37,811 nt of DNA, taken from WLNJ01 sp037131165. Its GTDB lineage: Bacteria > Actinomycetota > Thermoleophilia > Solirubrobacterales > Solirubrobacteraceae. The DNA lies in the NCBI GenBank assembly GCA_037131165.1, contig JBAXRO010000014.1:1-37811 (forward strand), in the 5' to 3' direction. Shown one piece after another: positions 31,350 through 37,811 of this stretch. The position numbers and the translations under genes were made by a program. The first letter of the stretch is position 1. Every line of letters begins with the position of its first letter. A model generated the notes under the pieces. The model did no database searches. It saw only the letters and a list, made by a program, of their open reading frames with translations, and was not told where the DNA came from.

Positions 31350-33272
31350 ATGGCACGGCGGCTGTTACCGGGACTTGAGCGCGTTCTTGGCGTCAATGCT
31401 CTCTTCGCCACGGCCTACGGCAACGTCGGCTCGTCGATCTACTACGCGCTTGGACTCGTCGCGAGCTACGCGCTGGGCCTCACCCCGATCGTCTTCCTGA
31501 TCAGCGGAGTGCTGTTCTACCTGACGGCTGCCACCTACTCCGAAGCGACCTCGATGTACCCGGAGGCAGGCGGCTCGTCGAGCTTCGCTCGCAGGGCCTT
31601 CAACGAGTTCTGGTCGTTCTTCGCTGCGTGGGGCCAGATGCTCAACTACACGATCACGATCGCGATCAGCGCCTTCTTCGTGCCTCACTACATCGGCGGC
31701 ATCATCCCCGGGCTCGAGATGCTCCGCCACGCCCCGGGGGACATCATCTTCGGAATCGCAGTGGTGATCCTGCTGAGCCTGATCAACATCGTTGGCGTCA
31801 AGGAGGCCGCAGGACTCAACATCTTTCTCGCCGTCGTCGACTTCGCCACTCAGCTGCTGCTGGTGATCGCCGGCGTCTTCCTCGTACTCTCGCCGGAGAC
31901 GCTCGCCAACAACGTCCAGTTCGGGATCGCCCCGACTTGGACCGACTTCGCCATCGCGATCCCGGTCGGGATGATCGCCTACACGGGCATCGAGACGATC
32001 TCGAACATGGCAGAGGAAGCGAAGAAGCCCGGCCAGACGGTGCCGCGCGCGATCAACATGGTCGTGATCGCGGTCTTCGCGATCTACGCGATCCTGCCGG
32101 CCGTGGCTCTCTCGGCTCTGCCGGTCAAGTGCGTCAACGGGGAGTGCAAGACGCTCCTCGGAGTCGCCGAGAGCGATGGCGGCTACGCAGGCGATCCGAT
32201 CCTCGGAGTGGTCAAGCAACTTGACCTGGGTGTGTTGCAGACCGGGGTCGAGGTGTACGTCGGGCTGCTCGCCGCGACGATCCTCTTCATCGCGGCGAAT
32301 GCCGGGATCATCGGGGTCTCACGGCTGGTGTACTCGATGGGCCTCCACCGCCAGCTTCCGGACCGGCTGCGCCAGCTCCACCCGACCTATCGCACGCCCT
32401 GGATCGGGATCCTGCTGTTCGGGGCGATCGCCTGCGTGGCGATCATCCCCGGGCAGGCCGCCTTCCTCGGCAACCTCTACGCGTTCGGCGCGATGCTGTC
32501 CTTCACGATCGCCCACGCGGCCGTCGTCGGACTTCGGCTCAAGCACCCCGACGTCGAGAGGCCCTACAGCGGGCCCGGCAACATCACGCTGGCAGGCCGT
32601 CGGTTGCCTCTGTTCGCTCTCGTCGGCGGCCTGGGCACCCTCCTGGCATGGGTCACCGTCACTCTGCTGCATGTCGAGGTGGCGGCAGCCGGGCTCGGTT
32701 GGCTCGTCCTCGGCCTGACCGTCTACTTCGTCTATCGCCGCAGTCAGGGCCTCGACCTGACCAGCACGGTCAAGGCAGCGGTGCCGGAGCCCGCAGCCGC
32801 CGGGGAGGCGGAGTACGAGTCGGTGCTCGTGGCGCTCGAGGGCAAGGATTTCGACCCGGAACTGATGTCCACCGCGAAGGCGCTTGCGTCCGGTGGCCAA
32901 CAGGCCATCCACGTGCTCGTGCTGATCACGGTTCCAGCCGAGTCGCCGCTCGACGTCGACCTGCCGGCCGAGCAGAGGAGGGCAGAGGCAGTCATCGAGG
33001 AGGCCCGGGTGGCCGGAGGGCGAAGGGTCGGCGGCCACTGGGAGCGGATCCGCGCCGGCCAAGCCGGGCGGAGGATCGTCGATGTGGCGCGGGAGATCGA
33101 GTCGAAGGCGATCGTGTTGCCGTTGCGCCCGCGAGCCGGTGCCGGTGGCCTCGGGCGGACTCTCGAGTCGGTTATCGCCGATCGCCCATGCAGGGTCATC
33201 GTCCAATCGCTGCCGGTCGCGCGGTCGCAGTCGGGTCGCCAAGTCTCCGGCGAGCGTGGGGGCGGGGCGTGA
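31350..33272 (+). CDS. APC-superfamily permease with C-terminal USP-like domain (first)
   Basis: 640-residue transporter. Residues 1-470 hold about 12 hydrophobic segments, beginning ALFATAYGNVGSSIYYALGL, the unwound first helix of APC transporters. EAGGSSSFARRAFNEFWSF and GMIAYTGIETISNMAEEAKK (helix 6) are typical. From about residue 488 a universal-stress-like domain begins (YESVLVALEGKDFDPELM); it ends near residue 622 with DRPCRVIVQS and probably binds a nucleotide. APC-USP proteins are annotated as amino-acid permeases, but KUP/KimA K+ carriers share the fold. Two TrkA proteins in the same operon make K+ a real option. The gene overlaps the small membrane protein gene by 4 bases (GTGA). 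Confidence 0.86.
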   Translation: MARRLLPGLERVLGVNALFATAYGNVGSSIYYALGLVASYALGLTPIVFLISGVLFYLTAATYSEATSMYPEAGGSSSFARRAFNEFWSFFAAWGQMLNYTITIAISAFFVPHYIGGIIPGLEMLRHAPGDIIFGIAVVILLSLINIVGVKEAAGLNIFLAVVDFATQLLLVIAGVFLVLSPETLANNVQFGIAPTWTDFAIAIPVGMIAYTGIETISNMAEEAKKPGQTVPRAINMVVIAVFAIYAILPAVALSALPVKCVNGECKTLLGVAESDGGYAGDPILGVVKQLDLGVLQTGVEVYVGLLAATILFIAANAGIIGVSRLVYSMGLHRQLPDRLRQLHPTYRTPWIGILLFGAIACVAIIPGQAAFLGNLYAFGAMLSFTIAHAAVVGLRLKHPDVERPYSGPGNITLAGRRLPLFALVGGLGTLLAWVTVTLLHVEVAAAGLGWLVLGLTVYFVYRRSQGLDLTSTVKAAVPEPAAAGEAEYESVLVALEGKDFDPELMSTAKALASGGQQAIHVLVLITVPAESPLDVDLPAEQRRAEAVIEEARVAGGRRVGGHWERIRAGQAGRRIVDVAREIESKAIVLPLRPRAGAGGLGRTLESVIADRPCRVIVQSLPVARSQSGRQVSGERGGGA

Positions 33273-33460
33273 GCAGCGGCCCCGGTGCGCACCGCTCGAT
33301 CACCCGCTTCCTGTCGGTGGCGATGGTTGCCGTCGGAATTGCCCTCTTCTCTCGGGCGATCGCCAACGGTGGCGGGCCGCTCTCGCTCGGGGTCATCTCC
33401 GGTGTGCTGTTCGTCGCCGCCGGAGCGGGCCGGTTCTACCTGACGATCAGGCGCGGATGA
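33269..33460 (+). CDS. Small membrane protein of 63 residues between two permease genes
   Basis: Not a known family to me. After a 12-residue polar start there are two hydrophobic stretches: FLSVAMVAVGIALFSRAIA and LSLGVISGVLFVAAGAGRFYL, joined by NGGGP and ended by TIRRG. This gives a two-helix hairpin. It starts at GTG 33269, overlapping the previous stop (GTGA), and its stop overlaps the next ATG (ATGA). The tight coupling on both sides, with frame and codon use like its neighbours, shows it is a real gene. It may be a small subunit or stabiliser of one of the permeases, in the way KdpF serves Kdp; that is an analogy only. Confidence 0.75.
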   Translation: MSSGPGAHRSITRFLSVAMVAVGIALFSRAIANGGGPLSLGVISGVLFVAAGAGRFYLTIRRG

Positions 33461-35391
33461 GCGACCGCAGCGCATCGGGAAGCAGGGGCATCAACGCCTA
33501 CGGGCTGTTCGCTGTCGTTTACGCGACTTCGGCCGCAGCGATCTATTTCGCCCTCGGGATCGTCGCGGGACGCTCGCTCGGCTTGACGCCGCTGGTGTTC
33601 GCAGTCGGCGGACTCTTCCTCGGACTCGCTGCGATGACCTACACCGAGGGCGCAACGGGGCATCCGGAGCCTGGGGGCTCGAGCATGCTGGCCAGGCACG
33701 CCTTCAACGAGATGGTCTCGTTCGCGGCGGGCTGGGCGGTGGTCCTCGACTTCGTCGTCGTGATTGCCCTGTCGGCCGTCACCGCCGCCAACTACCTCGG
33801 GACGCTCTGGTCCCCGCTAGGAGAGGGAGCCTTGGCCGCGCTGGTGGCGGGTGGGGTGATCGCTTACGGAGCGCAGTCGACGGTCCGTGGTGCTGGAGCC
33901 GGACCAGCGAGATCCCGAGCGGTCGTCGCCGTGTTCGACATCGGTGTGCAGCTGCTGCTCGTCGTCCTCGGGCTGGCACTGGTCTTCGAGCCTTCCTTGA
34001 TCCTCGACCCGATTGACTTCGGTCGCAGTCCCAAGTGGAGCGACGTGATCTACGCGCTTACCCTGGTGACAGTCGGCTTCACCGGTATCGAGGCCGCAGC
34101 GAGCCTTGCTCCCGAGGCGAGGCTCAGGAAGGGCGCGACAAACCGGCTCTTGGTCGGCGGGGTTGCGACCATCGTCGTCCTGCAGGCTGGGGTCGCGCTC
34201 GTGGGCCTCTCGGCGCTTCCCGTCGAGGGAGGGCAGACCGAGCTCGGTGGGAAGTGGATCGAGGCACCGCTGGTCGGGGTCGCCTCCGCCATCGACCCGG
34301 GTGGGATCGGGGACTGGCTCGACAAGGTCGTCGCCATCTCGGGCTTCGTGGCCCTTGCGGTTGCCGTCAACTCGGCGATGTTCGGCGTGTCCCGGCTCGC
34401 CTATTCGCTGGTGCGCAACCGCCAGATCCCGCGGGTGGTCGGCAGGCTCAGCCTGCGATGGGGCACACCGTGGATGATCATCGTCCTGGTCTCGGTCGCC
34501 GCCTTCGGGCTGGCGCTGCCCGCCGACATCAAGCTGCTGGCTGCTCTTTACGCCTTCGGCGCGATGCTCGCGATCACGATCGCGCACGCCTCGGTGGTCA
34601 GGTTGCGCCTACGTGGCGACTCGAACGAAGGGGCATGGAAGATGCCTCTCTCGCTGAGGCTCGGCGGGGCCGAGATTCCCGTTCCCGCGGCGGTGGGAGC
34701 GCTCGTCTCGGCTGCAGCGCTCGTGACCGTCGTCCTGATGCACGGCCCCGCGGCAATGTTCGGGCTCTCGTGGCTGTTCGGTGGTCTGATCCTCTACGCG
34801 GCGTATCGCAGGCTGACCGGCAACAGCTTGTTGAGAAGGGTCGAGGTCTCGGAGCGCGCGCTGGTCTACGAGCCCGAGAGCGCCTCCTACGGCTCGATCC
34901 TCGTGCCGGTCCTCGGCGGCCCGCTCGATGACGACATCGTCCAGACGGCCGGTCGCCTCGCAGGCTCCGAACAGGACTCGCTGGACGAGGAGGGCGCTGC
35001 CGTCGAGGCGATCTGGTTCCACCAGATACCGATGTCGCTTCCGCTGGACGGTCCCCTTCCCCCAGGCAGGGGTGACCTTGCCCGTGAACGCTTGCTGAGG
35101 GCCAAGGCGGTCGGCGAGGAGTACCAGGGGGTCACAGTGTCGACCGCCCAGGTGAGGGTCCGGAAGATCGGTGAGGGCATCGTCAGGGAGGCGAAGCGCC
35201 GCGGAGTCGACGTGATCGTCCTCTCAGCGGAGGAGCCGTCAGGCTCCCGGGCCGGTTCAGTCCTTCACGTGGCGCCCGGCGGGAGCTCGATCGGCGAGAT
35301 CACCCGCTACGTGCTGCGCAAGGCTCAGTGTCGCGTGGTGCTGACGATCCCCGCGACCGTCGACAGTCCGGCAGCGCCCTCGGCCGAGTAG
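33457..35391 (+). CDS. APC-superfamily permease with C-terminal USP-like domain (second)
   Basis: 644-residue transporter with the same layout as the first. It starts GINAYGLFAVVYATSAAAIYFALGI, then EPGGSSMLARHAFNEMVSFA and VTVGFTGIEAAASLAPEARL (helix 6), and about 12 hydrophobic segments in all. The USP-like part runs from about residue 477 (YGSILVPVLGGPLDDDIV) to the end, with REAKRRGVDVIVLSAEE, SIGEITRYVLRKAQCRVVLT and a loop GGSS typical of nucleotide-binding USPs. The first permease is similar but not close, so this is an old duplication or a two-subunit pair. ATG 33457 overlaps the small-protein stop. TrkA begins 13 bases further on. Confidence 0.86.
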   Translation: MSDRSASGSRGINAYGLFAVVYATSAAAIYFALGIVAGRSLGLTPLVFAVGGLFLGLAAMTYTEGATGHPEPGGSSMLARHAFNEMVSFAAGWAVVLDFVVVIALSAVTAANYLGTLWSPLGEGALAALVAGGVIAYGAQSTVRGAGAGPARSRAVVAVFDIGVQLLLVVLGLALVFEPSLILDPIDFGRSPKWSDVIYALTLVTVGFTGIEAAASLAPEARLRKGATNRLLVGGVATIVVLQAGVALVGLSALPVEGGQTELGGKWIEAPLVGVASAIDPGGIGDWLDKVVAISGFVALAVAVNSAMFGVSRLAYSLVRNRQIPRVVGRLSLRWGTPWMIIVLVSVAAFGLALPADIKLLAALYAFGAMLAITIAHASVVRLRLRGDSNEGAWKMPLSLRLGGAEIPVPAAVGALVSAAALVTVVLMHGPAAMFGLSWLFGGLILYAAYRRLTGNSLLRRVEVSERALVYEPESASYGSILVPVLGGPLDDDIVQTAGRLAGSEQDSLDEEGAAVEAIWFHQIPMSLPLDGPLPPGRGDLARERLLRAKAVGEEYQGVTVSTAQVRVRKIGEGIVREAKRRGVDVIVLSAEEPSGSRAGSVLHVAPGGSSIGEITRYVLRKAQCRVVLTIPATVDSPAAPSAE

Positions 35392-35392
35392 C

Positions 35393-35398
35393 TAGACT
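35393..35398 (+). promoter_or_regulatory. -10 box TAGACT, leaderless-type, for the first TrkA gene
   Basis: TAGACT starts just after the permease stop and ends 6 bases before GTG 35405. It would let the TrkA genes be transcribed on their own as well as from the permease promoter. Confidence 0.45.
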
Positions 35399-35404
35399 CA
35401 TCGC

Positions 35405-35836
35405 GTGTTCATCCTGATCGTCGGAATAGGCCGGGTGGGTTCCGCTGTTGCGCGGAAGGGGCTCGAAGCCGGTCACAGCGTCTCGATCCTCGATCGCGAC
35501 GCGCTCTCGCATGAGCGGCTCGATCAGGGAATGGAGACGACCTGGGAGGACGCCGGCGGCCTGTTCACGATCGGCGAGGCGCTCGAGAGCTCGGCGCTTA
35601 TCGAGGCCGGGATCGAGCGGGCAGATGTCTTCATCGCCGCCACCAACGGCGACAACACCAACCTTGTGGTTGCCCAGATCGCCAAGAAGCGCTTCGGAGT
35701 CGACAAGGTCGTAGCGAGAGTCCTCGACCCGGCCCGGGCCGACTGGTACGGCGAGCGCGGCGGGATCGAGACGATCTGTGGCACCAGCCGGGCGATCTCG
35801 ATGGTTGAGTCGACCTTCGCGGGAACGGGTGGCTGA
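35405..35836 (+). CDS. TrkA-N (RCK) domain protein, first of a pair
   Basis: 143-residue cytoplasmic nucleotide-binding regulator, a single RCK_N domain. FILIVGIGRVGSAVARKGLE gives the G-x-G-x-x-G loop, SILDRDA ends strand 2 with acidic residues, and ADVFIAATNGDNTNLVVAQIA and VVARVLDPARADWY follow. There is no C-terminal TrkA-C domain, unlike the next gene. Such proteins gate K+ channels or carriers in response to NAD(H) or ATP/ADP. The pair resembles CeoB and CeoC of Mycobacterium tuberculosis, which also lie beside an APC-like permease gene (Rv2690c). No TrkH or KtrB pore gene lies in the window. Confidence 0.87.
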   Translation: MFILIVGIGRVGSAVARKGLEAGHSVSILDRDALSHERLDQGMETTWEDAGGLFTIGEALESSALIEAGIERADVFIAATNGDNTNLVVAQIAKKRFGVDKVVARVLDPARADWYGERGGIETICGTSRAISMVESTFAGTGG

Positions 35837-35839
35837 GCC

Positions 35840-36517
35840 TTGTATGTGCTGATCGCCGGGGGCGGCAAGGTCGGGGTCAACCTCGCCCGGGAGTTGATCT
35901 CCAAGGGATACGAGGTGACCCTGATCGAGCAACGGCGCGACCGCTACCTCGTGATCGAGGACGAGCTCGAGCACGCAGTCCAGTACGGCGATGCGACTGA
36001 GCTCTGGGTCCTTGAGCGGGCGGGCATCGGCAGGGCCGATCTCGTCGTCGCCGTTACCGGGGACGACGAGGACAACATCATGGTCTGCCAGATGGCAAAG
36101 GAGAAGTTCCTCTGCGAGCGGATCGTCGCCCGGTGCAACAACCCGCGCAACCTTGAGCACTTCCAGCTGCTCGGCATCACTCCCGCCGTCAGTGCCACCA
36201 ACATGATCCTCAGGCTGATCGAGCACGAGGTACCGAAGATCGGCCTTGTCCACCTGCTCGAGCTGACCGACGACCGCCTCGAAATCATCGAGATCGAGGT
36301 TGCAGCCGGATCCCCGGCGGCTGGTCGCGCCGTCGCCGACCTCCCCGTTCCACAGGGCAGTCTCGTGATCAGCGTCCTGAGGGCCGACGGTGGCTTCGTC
36401 CCGACCGGCGACACGGTGCTCGGCGTGGGCGACGAAGTACTCGTCGTCCTCGATCCTGGCCTCGAGGCCGAGGTCGCCGCAGCGTTCGCTGGCGCCACCA
36501 CCTCAGCCGGTGACTGA
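35840..36517 (+). CDS. trkA: TrkA-type K+ uptake regulator with RCK_N and RCK_C domains
   Basis: 225 residues. RCK_N (about 1-125) has YVLIAGGGKVGVNLARELIS, VTLIEQRRDRY, YGDATELWVLERAGI and DLVVAVTGDDEDNIMVCQMA. RCK_C (about 138-215) has GLVHLLELTDDRLEIIEIEV and LGVGDEVLVVLDPG. It is the standard TrkA half, probably forming a mixed ring with the protein encoded before it. Start at TTG 35840, 3 bases after the previous stop; a GTG at 35846 would shorten it by two residues. It overlaps the next gene by 8 bases. Partners are inferred to be the two APC-USP permeases upstream. Confidence 0.9.
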   Translation: MYVLIAGGGKVGVNLARELISKGYEVTLIEQRRDRYLVIEDELEHAVQYGDATELWVLERAGIGRADLVVAVTGDDEDNIMVCQMAKEKFLCERIVARCNNPRNLEHFQLLGITPAVSATNMILRLIEHEVPKIGLVHLLELTDDRLEIIEIEVAAGSPAAGRAVADLPVPQGSLVISVLRADGGFVPTGDTVLGVGDEVLVVLDPGLEAEVAAAFAGATTSAGD

Positions 36518-37019
36518 GCCGGTGGGCGGGGAGCCGGCCCTCGGCGTGCCGGATCTCGCGACGACCGTCGCGACATTGAGGATGTTCGCTTCGGGCAGTG
36601 GTGCGCTGTTGGTGACGATCGTGATCGATCAGGGTCCGGAGCACGCCCCGGTCGTGGTGTCGCTGGATTCCGACACTGGAGCGCTCGAGGTTGCCGAGGC
36701 CGACGAGGCGAGGATGATCCCGGATGTTGCGGCTCTTCCCGCGGTCGAGCCGCTCGGGCGCCTCCACCTCCATTCCTTCCCGCCGTTCGAGGTGGACGTC
36801 GAGCTCGGGCAGGTCGCGGGCGTCATCGGGGGCCTCGATCATCTCGCCAAGGCCGTGATCGACCTCGCCGGGCTGTTCGGCGGGCAGAGCGTCGCAAGTG
36901 CCCGCTACGCCAGTACTGCCGGTCCACCGCTCGAGATCGGAGGCAGCGCCGGCGGCGAGGCAGCCCTGTCGTGTGGGGGAGTCGAGTTCGAGACTCCCGA
37001 CGGCTGGCCTGGCGCCTGA
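36510..37019 (+). CDS. Protein of unknown function at the end of the TrkA operon
   Basis: 169 residues, not recognised. It lacks signal peptide and long hydrophobic segments. Visible sequences are LATTVATLRMFASGSGALLV (about residues 16-35), IDQGPEHAPVVVSLDSDTGALEVAEADE and LGRLHLHSFPPFEVDVELGQVA, with a helical stretch LDHLAKAVIDLAGLFG near residue 113. The protein is acidic, and the C-terminus is Gly-rich. Start chosen at GTG 36510, which overlaps the trkA stop by 8 bases; the frame extends back to 36390 only as a shadow. The coupling suggests a link with K+ control or simply a shared transcript. The coding character (third-position GC) is like the neighbours. Confidence 0.68.
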   Translation: MTEPVGGEPALGVPDLATTVATLRMFASGSGALLVTIVIDQGPEHAPVVVSLDSDTGALEVAEADEARMIPDVAALPAVEPLGRLHLHSFPPFEVDVELGQVAGVIGGLDHLAKAVIDLAGLFGGQSVASARYASTAGPPLEIGGSAGGEAALSCGGVEFETPDGWPGA

Positions 37020-37041
37020 GGCCAATCACGGCTCTGCGCGC

Positions 37042-37047
37042 TACCAT
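37042..37047 (+). promoter_or_regulatory. -10 box TACCAT for tRNA-Gln
   Basis: TACCAT lies 13 bases upstream of the first tRNA base, so transcription would begin a few bases before the mature 5' end. Confidence 0.45.
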
Positions 37048-37060
37048 CCTGCGCGATCCC

Positions 37061-37131
37061 TGCGGGATCGTCTAACGGCAAGACACTCGGTTCTGGTCCG
37101 AGGAATTGGGGTTCGAATCCCTGTCCCGCAG
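37061..37131 (+). tRNA. tRNA-Gln (anticodon CUG)
   Basis: Acceptor arms TGCGGGA and TCCCGCA pair over 7 bases. The D-arm region has TCGTCTAACGGCAAGAC; the anticodon arm is CTCGG-TTCTGGT-CCGAG with CTG as anticodon; the T arm is GGGGTTCGAATCCC. The discriminator is G, and the next bases are CTT, so the CCA end is not encoded. CUG reads CAG codons, the main glutamine codon in this GC-rich genome. Confidence 0.95.
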
Positions 37132-37146
37132 CTTCTCCGGGCGTGT

Positions 37147-37811
37147 TCAGAGGCCCTGCTGCACCCAGTCGCGATGGAGCGCTGCGAACCTGCCGCCGCG
37201 CTCGATCAGCTCGTCGTGGGGGCCGGCCTCGACGATGCCGCCGTGTTCGAGCACCACAACCAGATCGGCCCTTCGGATCGTCGAGAGCCTGTGGGCGATG
37301 ACGATCGCCGAGCGGGTGCCGAGCAGGGTCTCCAGTGCCTGCTCGATCCTCTCCTCGGTGTTGATGTCGACATTCGCTGTCGCTTCGTCGAGGATCAGGA
37401 TCCGTGGGTCGGCGACGAGGGCGCGAGCGAACGCCACGAGCTGGCGTTGGCCTGAGGAGAGCTGGACGCCGCGCTCGCCGACCTGGCTGTCCCAGCCGGT
37501 GTCGAACGCCTCGACGACCGAGTCGAGGCCCACCAGCGTGCCCGCGTGGATCACCTCCTCCCGTGAGGCGTCCGGCTTGCCGAACGCGATGTTGTCGGCG
37601 ATCGTCCCGCTGAACAGGAAGGGCCCCTGCGCGACTATGCCCAGCTGCGAGCGCAGCGACCGCGACTCGACGTCGCTGAGATCGTGGCCGTCTACCAGTA
37701 CCGAGCCGGATGTCGGGTCGTGGAAGCGTGCCGCCAATTTGGCGAGCGTGCTCTTGCCCGCTCCGGTCTCGCCGACCAGCGCGACTGTGGTCCCCGGCTC
37801 AATCTTCAGGT
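37147..37811 (-). CDS. ABC exporter, ATPase domain (5' end cut by window edge)
   Basis: The C-terminal 220 residues of an ABCB/MsbA-type exporter, reading from the right edge to the stop at 37147. All ATPase motifs are present: Walker A GETGAGKST beside the edge, Q-loop QLGIVAQGPFLFSG, signature LSSGQRQLVAFARAL, Walker B RILILDEATANVD, and the switch histidine in VIAHRLSTIRRAD. The membrane domain lies outside the window. The motif order and SGTIADNIAFG fit half-size exporters of lipids, drugs or peptides; the substrate is unknown. It runs towards the tRNA, with 15 bases between. Confidence 0.93.
   Translation of the reverse strand, partial: LKIEPGTTVALVGETGAGKSTLAKLAARFHDPTSGSVLVDGHDLSDVESRSLRSQLGIVAQGPFLFSGTIADNIAFGKPDASREEVIHAGTLVGLDSVVEAFDTGWDSQVGERGVQLSSGQRQLVAFARALVADPRILILDEATANVDINTEERIEQALETLLGTRSAIVIAHRLSTIRRADLVVVLEHGGIVEAGPHDELIERGGRFAALHRDWVQQGL

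Noticed and set aside
1..37811. CRISPR array, insertion sequence or prophage
   Set aside because: No regularly spaced repeats, transposase, integrase or phage genes were seen; the only tRNA has no adjacent integrase or duplicated end.

Overview
The window is GC-rich chromosomal DNA from an actinobacterium. It has GTG and TTG starts, ATGA/GTGA gene overlaps, high G/C at third codon positions and promoters with only a -10 box. The gene content (a stand-alone RfbH, a K+-independent proton pyrophosphatase, a t6A operon next to rex, and paired TrkA proteins behind APC permeases) would suit a deep-branching lineage such as Thermoleophilia. That placement is an inference; no marker in the window proves the class.

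Region 1 (1-22706) is a cell-surface glycan locus. It opens with a secreted glycoside hydrolase cut by the left edge. Then come a GT-B glycosyltransferase, an RfbH-type 3-dehydrase for 3,6-dideoxyhexoses, a GT2 enzyme and a methyltransferase-GT2 fusion. Three tandem copies of a large membrane protein family that I cannot name follow; a fourth copy lies at 16284. The rest is a GT-B gene with an apparent one-base frameshift, a Wzx-type flippase, two GT2 enzymes, a GT-C transferase, a second flippase and a Wzy/WaaL-type ligase or polymerase. Together these could build a lipid-linked glycan in the cytoplasm, flip it, extend it from the outer face and ligate it.

Region 2 (22759-27887) is housekeeping: tsaE-tsaB-rimI-tsaD for tRNA t6A modification, joined by gene overlaps to a glutaredoxin-like gene and the redox repressor rex. 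A YbdK/GCS2-type carboxylate-amine ligase and a DUF1844-like protein follow. Region 3 holds hppA with a strong intrinsic terminator and a saccharopine-dehydrogenase-like gene on the opposite strand.

Region 4 (31350-37019) is one compact run: APC permease with a C-terminal USP-like domain, a 63-residue membrane protein, a second APC-USP permease, two TrkA/RCK proteins and an unknown protein. I infer a K+ (or amino-acid) uptake system regulated by nucleotides. A tRNA-Gln(CUG) and the 3' part of an ABC exporter gene close the window.

Two points stand out. At least fourteen gene starts carry TANNNT 6-9 bases upstream of the start codon, which points to leaderless transcription. The four-member membrane family shares invariant motifs (DQLQYL, WLQPWQGAEL, GTFP-H--QG) and two invariant cysteines in its C-terminal domain; it looks like an undescribed GT-C-like group. 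No intergenic stretch is longer than about 155 bases.
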